Position numbers and translations under genes: made by a program
From: Brucellaceae bacterium
GTDB taxonomy: Bacteria > Pseudomonadota > Alphaproteobacteria > Rhizobiales > Rhizobiaceae
Length of the DNA: 64,000 nt
Direction: 5' to 3'
NCBI GenBank assembly: GCA_020637775.1
Contig: JACKJV010000004.1
Location: 233,200 to 297,199 of the forward strand
Shown: piece by piece, positions 58,478 to 64,000 of the stretch
Layout: each line of letters begins with the position of its first letter
How positions within the stretch are numbered: position 1 is the first letter of the stretch
Notes under the pieces: generated by a model
Databases searched by the model: none
The model's input: only the letters and a program-made list of their open reading frames with translations
Told to the model about the DNA's origin: nothing

Positions 58478-59227
58478 ATGCCCGCCAATCTCTCTGTCAA
58501 CCTCAATGCCATTGCCATGCTCAGAAACCGCCGCGACCTGCCATGGCCAAGCGTTACCGGGCTGGGACGAGTTGCGCTTGAAGCCGGTGCCCATGGTCTG
58601 ACCGTGCATCCGCGTCCCGATCAGCGTCACATCCGGTTTTCCGATGTGCCTGCCATTCGCGCACTGATCGACGATGAATTTCCATCCGCGGAGTTCAATA
58701 TCGAAGGCTATCCGACCGCGGATTTCCTGCAACTTGTCGAGCAGGCCGAGCCTGAACAAGTCACCCTGGTGCCCGATGATCCGGCTCAGCCGACCTCCGA
58801 TCATGGCTGGGATTTCATAGGCGAGCGCGACATGCTCCGCTCCGTTGTCGCGCGGCTGAAAAGGAAGGGCATGCGGGTCTCGCTGTTCTGCGACCCGGAC
58901 GCGTCTGAGGATCTTGTAGCGGCGGCACGGGAAACCGGCGCCGACCGGCTGGAGTTCTACACCGGTCCCTATGGCGCCTGCCATGACGATCCGGCGGCGG
59001 CAACGGCAGAACTGGCGCGGTTGGAGGCTACTGGCCTGTTGGCGCAGGCGGCAGGGCTGGACGTGAATGCAGGTCATGACCTGACGGTCGCCAACCTCCC
59101 GCCACTCGTGCGGGCATTGCCAATGCTGAGCGAGGCTTCCATCGGGCATGGATTGACCGCTGACGCGCTTGAATTCGGCATGGCGCAAACTGTCCGGCGG
59201 TTTCTGAACGCTCTTGAACCGGGCTGA
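58478..59227 (+). CDS. pdxJ: Pyridoxine 5'-phosphate synthase PdxJ
   Basis: Makes PNP from deoxyxylulose phosphate and aminoacetone phosphate derivative in vitamin B6 synthesis. 249 residues with [13 protein letters not shown] (N-terminal strand and metal region), [24 protein letters not shown] and [15 protein letters not shown] at the C-terminal loops. The ATG at 58478 is chosen since the upstream frame has no family similarity. Independent of its neighbours; the nearby aminotransferase (60949) needs its product PLP. Confidence 0.94.
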   Translation: MPANLSVNLNAIAMLRNRRDLPWPSVTGLGRVALEAGAHGLTVHPRPDQRHIRFSDVPAIRALIDDEFPSAEFNIEGYPTADFLQLVEQAEPEQVTLVPDDPAQPTSDHGWDFIGERDMLRSVVARLKRKGMRVSLFCDPDASEDLVAAARETGADRLEFYTGPYGACHDDPAAATAELARLEATGLLAQAAGLDVNAGHDLTVANLPPLVRALPMLSEASIGHGLTADALEFGMAQTVRRFLNALEPG

Positions 59228-59340
59228 TCCTTCGCTGGATGCAACCCGGCTCGCGCATGGCGGGAACAAGCTGTTCGCACGAACTTCTGATTTTTACCGT
59301 TCTTCTCCGGCCCGTCCAACTGTGGCCGGAGAGGGTTCCC

Positions 59341-59559
59341 ATGCGCTCCAATTTCAGACGGTGTATTGACCTTGGCAGGTCTGAAGCGGCGGCGACAACG
59401 GTCGAATACGGTATTCTTGCCGCACTCGTCAGTCTTGGCATGTTTGTTTCGACTGCCATGCTCGGGCATGATCTGCGGGCTCCATTCGAACGGCTAGACC
59501 GCGCTGTCGACAAGAAGGAGCCGGCCGGACCGGAGGCCTACGTGCGGAAGCTGCCTTAG
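59341..59559 (+). CDS. Flp-family type IVb pilin-like protein
   Basis: A 72-residue protein with the pilin-like sequence RSEAAATTVEYGILAALVSLGMFVSTAM: a hydrophobic N-terminal helix after a short basic leader, with Glu at the fifth position of the core. GAGAGG precedes the ATG. It is an isolated gene; no tad/cpa assembly genes are in the window, so secretion would need a cluster elsewhere. The charged tail LDRAVDKKEPAGPEAYV is longer than in typical Flp. Confidence 0.65.
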   Translation: MRSNFRRCIDLGRSEAAATTVEYGILAALVSLGMFVSTAMLGHDLRAPFERLDRAVDKKEPAGPEAYVRKLP

Positions 59560-59672
59560 AACTGCCGGTTGCAGACATGTTGCCGCTGGCCTGTCGGCCT
59601 TGCGACGCCGGCAAGGTTCCGCGTGACGCTGCGTTCGGCTTTGCCATTGCCATGGCCATCCGATGCCGCTAA

Positions 59673-60773
<1,101 letters not shown>

Positions 60774-60812
60774 TTTCGCCGAAGTATTAGTGACTGGCGA
60801 AAAATTGCAGGA

Positions 60813-60843
60813 AGGGTCGTGGCGGAAACGTCACGGCCCTTTG
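60813..60843 (+). terminator. Terminator-like hairpin after ilvC
   Basis: A 9-bp stem with one G-U pair (60813-60821 with 60832-60840) and a short T-run follows the ilvC stop by about 40 bases. Confidence 0.55.
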
Positions 60844-60948
60844 CCGTTTCAGGCGGAGTGTGTTTTGTTTTGCAAATAGGTCAGCACTATTGACATAAAT
60901 TGCCATTGGGCGCATATCCCACGCCACTTTGTTGCGCAGGAGCCCGCC

Positions 60949-62166
60949 ATGGCCACAGAGACGCGATTTGCCTCCCGGGAAAGCCGGATGAAGGCTTCTG
61001 AAATACGTGAACTGCTGAAACTGCTCGACCGGCCGGACATCATTTCGTTTGCCGGCGGGATTCCCGACGTCAACCTGTTTCCGGCAGCCGCGTTCCGTGA
61101 CGCCTATGGCGCTGCACTTGTACAGGGGAGCCGCGCGGAAGCGCTGCAATATTCTCCTTCGGAGGGGCATGTCGGCCTTCGCCAATGGATAGCCGGGCAG
61201 ATGGCGTCCCTTGGCGTAGCCTGCACGATCGACAATATCGTCATCACCTCCGGTTCCCAGCAGGCCCTGGATTTTCTTGGCAAGCTGTTTCTCTCGCCTG
61301 GCGATACGGCGCTCGTCTCATGGCCAACCTATCTGGGTGCCCTTCAGGCCTTCAATGCCTATGAGCCGTTCTTCGACAGGCTGGAGCCGATGGGGAATCG
61401 GGCCGGAAGTGACTATGGCGATCTGGCCGAGGCGCGGGGCGGGGCGGTCAAGTTTGCCTATATGTCTGTTGATTTCGCCAATCCCACCGGCCAGACCATG
61501 ACATTGGCGGAGCGCCATCGTGTCCTCGATCTGGCTGAAGAACTCGATATCGCGATCATCGAGGACGGGGCATATCAGGCCCTGCGCTACGACGGCGAAT
61601 CCGTTCCACCGGTGCTGGCCCTCGAAATCGAACGAAATGGCAATATCGATCTTTGCCGAACGATCTATTGCGGTTCGTTCTCCAAGACGCTGGCTCCGGG
61701 GTTGCGGATCGGATGGGTCTGTGCTGCCCGCGATGTCATTTCGCGGCTTGTCATCCTCAAGCAGGCTGGTGACCTCCATACATCCACGATCAACCAGGCA
61801 GCCATGAACCATGTCGCGCGTTCGATCTTTCCCGAACACGTTGACAGGCTGCGGACTGTCTATGCTGCAAGAAGGGATCATCTGCTTGCGGCGCTGAAGA
61901 GGGAGATGCCCGATGGCGTCACCTGGACCCATCCCGAGGGCGGCATGTTCATCTGGGTGACGCTTCCGGAGGGGCTCGACGGTGCGCGCCTTCTGGAGGA
62001 AGCCATTCAGAAAGCGAATGTTGCCTTCGTTCCCGGTCAGGCTTTCTTCGCCGATGGTTCGGGCGCGAACACACTGCGTCTGTCGTTTTCCTGTGCAACG
62101 GAAACGATGATTGACGAGGGGATGAAGCGCCTGGGTGCGCTCGTCAAGGGGTCGCTCCCGGTTTGA
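60949..62166 (+). CDS. PLP-dependent fold-type I aminotransferase (2-aminoadipate/LysN-like)
   Basis: A 405-residue cytosolic aminotransferase. LDRPDIISFAGGIPDVNLFP is the family start, GSQQALDFLGKLFLSPGD supplies PLP contacts, and GSFSKTLAPGLRIGW holds the PLP lysine. This pattern is that of the class I/II aminotransferases near LysN, KAT and MocR C-domains, which act on 2-oxoacids such as aromatic or branched-chain amino acids. Its location right after ilvC hints at use in branched-chain transamination, but this is not proven. Confidence 0.88.
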   Translation: MATETRFASRESRMKASEIRELLKLLDRPDIISFAGGIPDVNLFPAAAFRDAYGAALVQGSRAEALQYSPSEGHVGLRQWIAGQMASLGVACTIDNIVITSGSQQALDFLGKLFLSPGDTALVSWPTYLGALQAFNAYEPFFDRLEPMGNRAGSDYGDLAEARGGAVKFAYMSVDFANPTGQTMTLAERHRVLDLAEELDIAIIEDGAYQALRYDGESVPPVLALEIERNGNIDLCRTIYCGSFSKTLAPGLRIGWVCAARDVISRLVILKQAGDLHTSTINQAAMNHVARSIFPEHVDRLRTVYAARRDHLLAALKREMPDGVTWTHPEGGMFIWVTLPEGLDGARLLEEAIQKANVAFVPGQAFFADGSGANTLRLSFSCATETMIDEGMKRLGALVKGSLPV

Positions 62167-62254
62167 ACTGGCGTGTGCCGATCTTGCCGTTTCCGTGCGA
62201 CAGGATGACGTGGGTGTCCCATCCGGGGACAGCGTCTGGTTCGTCCCAACCCAT
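62144..62254 (-). CDS. Possible small protein, weak evidence
   Basis: A 36-codon minus-strand frame, MGWDEPDAVPGWDTHVILSHG..., with protein-like composition; a longer frame starts at 62368. It overlaps the aminotransferase end by 23 bases and has no ribosome-binding site I can identify. It may be chance sequence. Confidence 0.2.
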   Translation of the reverse strand: MGWDEPDAVPGWDTHVILSHGNGKIGTRQFKPGATP

Positions 62255-62366
62255 CTTGGCCGTACCGAGGGCGTTTGAGCGCCTCTCAGGGCGGCTGGAA
62301 CGGCTTGGCCCGGAAAATGCTCTCTGTTTCCGGTGGCCGTTTTGGCGCAGGACAGGAAAGGCGATC

Positions 62367-62654
62367 ATGATGGAGCATCATTCGGTACTGGCGGAAAAGA
62401 CGGGTGGGGACTTGGGACGGCGCGCCGAACATCGTCAACGTGCCTTCAAGGGAGCCGTCCTTCGTTTCAACAGTGGCTATTCGTCGCTGGATGCGGTGGT
62501 GCGGAACGTTTCCGGACAAGGCGCGCTGCTGGCAATGGGCGATACCGCAGGTATTCCGACACGGTTCGAAGTGCGGATCAGCGGCCTTGCGCCGAAGCAG
62601 GCCACGATCCGCTGGCGCACGCCCGTTCGTGCAGGAATACGCTTCGAGGAGTGA
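62367..62654 (+). CDS. PilZ-domain c-di-GMP receptor-like protein
   Basis: A 95-residue single-domain protein. RRAEHRQRAFKGAVLRF is the basic N-terminal motif and VVRNVSGQGALLAM the (D/N)xSxxG motif, both needed to bind c-di-GMP. GGAAAGG precedes the ATG. The RxxxR spacing is slightly altered, so binding should be checked. It could respond to the diguanylate cyclase at 47374. No motility gene is nearby. Confidence 0.75.
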   Translation: MMEHHSVLAEKTGGDLGRRAEHRQRAFKGAVLRFNSGYSSLDAVVRNVSGQGALLAMGDTAGIPTRFEVRISGLAPKQATIRWRTPVRAGIRFEE

Positions 62655-62823
62655 CGCCTGGCCGCCGCCACAGGTCCATCCGTCGGCACCGGGATGTCCC
62701 GTCGGCCCCATCTTTCAGGGCCCGCCTTGCGGCCAGGGATGCACGACCCTTGCCGCCGGATCTTTTCGTGAACAGCATGGAATACAACTTGCGGCCACAT
62801 GATCCGCGGTCCAAACTCGCCGC

Positions 62824-63933
62824 ATGTCAGTTCGCGTTGCCACCTTCAACATAGAAAACCTGATGAACCGGTTCGATTTTTCCGGCTACCGGAACAATCT
62901 CAACCAGGACCGGACGCTTGCCCTCTACAAGATCGATGATGAGGAGCAGTACAAGCGGCTGGAGGCCGCGCGCACGATCGCCCATACAGACGACACGCGG
63001 CAGCTTTCCGCGCTGGCCATTGCCGATACCCATGCCGATATCGTGGTCCTGCAGGAGGTGGATAATCTCGATGCCCTGCATGCCTTCGAATACGGATACC
63101 TGTTCAAGATGGTCGGGTCCGGTTATCGCCACAAGTATCTGGCGCCCGGCAATGACGGGCGCGGCATCGATGTGGCGGTCATGATGCGCGACAAGACCCG
63201 GGATGGCCAGCCAATCGAGTTCCAGGCGATGCAAAGCCACGCGCATGTCACCTTTGGCGATCTCGGCCTGCACAATCCGGCCTTGGCCGAAATGGGCATC
63301 GAGGCCCATGAACGGATTTTCAGGCGGGATTGCCTGGAGATCGACCTGACGATAGGCGGGCGCCCCTTCACCGTCTTCGCGGTCCATTTCAAGTCGATGG
63401 GGGGCAGCCGGGACGGTGTTCCGGGACGCGACTATACGATGCCGGTGCGTCTCGCAGAGGCAAGGGCCGTACGCCGGATCATTTCCGACAAGTTCGACGG
63501 GCGCACGGCCGGAAAGCGCTGGCTTGTCGCCGGGGATTTCAACGATTATCGCGAACGTATCCTGATTTCCGGCGACCGGCGGTCAGGCTATGCCTTCAAG
63601 CCGGTCATCGAAGCCGCCAGCAGCCTCGACGCGCTGCTTGACGACGGCTTTTCGGTGGACCCATGCCGGCGGTTGCCTGAATTGGAGCGATGGACGCTCT
63701 ACCACACCCGCGGTCCGGAGGAGCGGCATCTGTGCCAACTGGACTATCTGCTCCTTTCGCCTCGTCTTGCTGAGCGCAATGCCAGGCGGGTTCCCGAAAT
63801 CATACGGTCCGGCCAGCCCTGGCGGACGATCTTTCCGCCGGAACAGGAAACCGACCGCTATCCGCGGACGGGCTGGGACAGGCCGAAGGCGTCGGACCAT
63901 TGCCCGGTTGTCATGAAACTGGATATAGCCTGA
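62824..63933 (+). CDS. Endonuclease/exonuclease/phosphatase family protein
   Basis: A 369-residue protein of the DNase I-like fold. VATFNIENLMNRFDFSG is the opening motif, VVLQEVDN the metal-binding glutamate, VAGDFNDYRERI the catalytic Asp/Asn region, and KASDHCPVVMKLDIA the His motif. The length and the insertion after residue 45 are those of the family found in proteobacteria. Substrate unknown (DNA, RNA or phosphoinositide-like). No signal peptide. Confidence 0.85.
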   Translation: MSVRVATFNIENLMNRFDFSGYRNNLNQDRTLALYKIDDEEQYKRLEAARTIAHTDDTRQLSALAIADTHADIVVLQEVDNLDALHAFEYGYLFKMVGSGYRHKYLAPGNDGRGIDVAVMMRDKTRDGQPIEFQAMQSHAHVTFGDLGLHNPALAEMGIEAHERIFRRDCLEIDLTIGGRPFTVFAVHFKSMGGSRDGVPGRDYTMPVRLAEARAVRRIISDKFDGRTAGKRWLVAGDFNDYRERILISGDRRSGYAFKPVIEAASSLDALLDDGFSVDPCRRLPELERWTLYHTRGPEERHLCQLDYLLLSPRLAERNARRVPEIIRSGQPWRTIFPPEQETDRYPRTGWDRPKASDHCPVVMKLDIA

Positions 63934-63935
63934 CC

Positions 63936-64000
63936 GTGACCATTACCATTCCGCGTGGCAAGATGCTGAAGGTTCGCGATGTACGGCTCGAACGTGTGTC
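63936..64000 (+). CDS. Partial gene at the window end, function unknown
   Basis: GTG at 63936 begins a frame reading MTITIPRGKMLKVRDVRLERV that runs off the end. It starts two bases after the previous stop and would be translated with it. Too short to assign. Confidence 0.5.
   Translation, partial: MTITIPRGKMLKVRDVRLERV

Overview
The window is about 64 kb of high-GC, densely packed chromosome with no insertion sequence, prophage, integrase or CRISPR array visible. Gene content and order point to an alphaproteobacterium of the order Hyphomicrobiales (Rhizobiales), in or near the Rhizobiaceae/Phyllobacteriaceae. The markers are the ftsA-ftsZ-lpxC-bamD-recN-ligA end of the division cluster, a long FtsZ with a Pro/Ala-rich linker, a circularly permuted two-piece tmRNA whose tag reads ANDNYAEARLAA, the alpha-type SspB, hflK-hflC-DUF2065-degP, and many small alphaproteobacterial families (DUF2853, DUF4169, DUF1127-like). 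The genus cannot be read from the sequence. tRNA and rRNA genes were not seen.

Layout. 1-9.1 kb: division and envelope genes (ftsA 3' part, ftsZ, lpxC, bamD) and DNA repair (recN, ligA). 9.1-19.3 kb: DUF2461, an azlCD branched-chain amino acid exporter, an aminopeptidase P, a DUF1127-like small protein, prmA with a CPA1-type antiporter, a Sco1 copper chaperone, CreA, a hexapeptide acyltransferase and a DUF2189 membrane protein. 19.3-26 kb: two hydrolases, a BaiN/HI0933 flavoprotein, a PhnA-like protein, a D-lactate-type dehydrogenase, isocitrate lyase and a class I glutamine amidotransferase. 26-38 kb: a UvrD/PcrA helicase, an unusual kinase-like protein, a ClC channel with CBS domains, a thioesterase, an FAD-linked 2-hydroxyacid oxidase and a giant AsmA protein.

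37.7-45.4 kb: a minus-strand block ssrA (tmRNA)-sspB-DUF4169-ribbon-helix-helix, then DUF2853, thyA-folA (folate/dTMP) and hflK-hflC-DUF2065-degP (membrane protein quality control). The tmRNA tags stalled products, and SspB, encoded right next to it, delivers tagged products to ClpXP, so tagging, delivery and proteolysis functions sit within about 7 kb. 45.4-50.3 kb: serB and miaA, whose start codons overlap inside one CATG, a diguanylate cyclase with an I-site, and a HerA-like ATPase.

50.4-60.8 kb: branched-chain amino acid biosynthesis. ilvB is preceded by a promoter, a tiny and apparently leaderless leader peptide containing Ile-Leu-Val-Val, mutually exclusive hairpins and a U-tract terminator: a transcription attenuator. 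A lipoprotein and an EamA exporter lie between ilvB and ilvN. ilvC follows about 5 kb later after a RecD-like helicase, a truncated hemoglobin, a DUF4375 protein, a small haem-copper-oxidase-like protein, pdxJ and a lone Flp pilin. 60.9-64 kb: a PLP aminotransferase, a PilZ protein, an endonuclease/exonuclease/phosphatase-family protein and the start of one more gene.

The signals most worth following are the ilv attenuator with its ILVV peptide, the fusion of a kinase-like fold to an AMP-ligase C-terminal-like domain (28654-29712), the ssrA-sspB linkage, a likely CTG start for the AsmA gene, and the overlapping serB/miaA start codons. I did not find an obvious multi-gene defence or mobile system.
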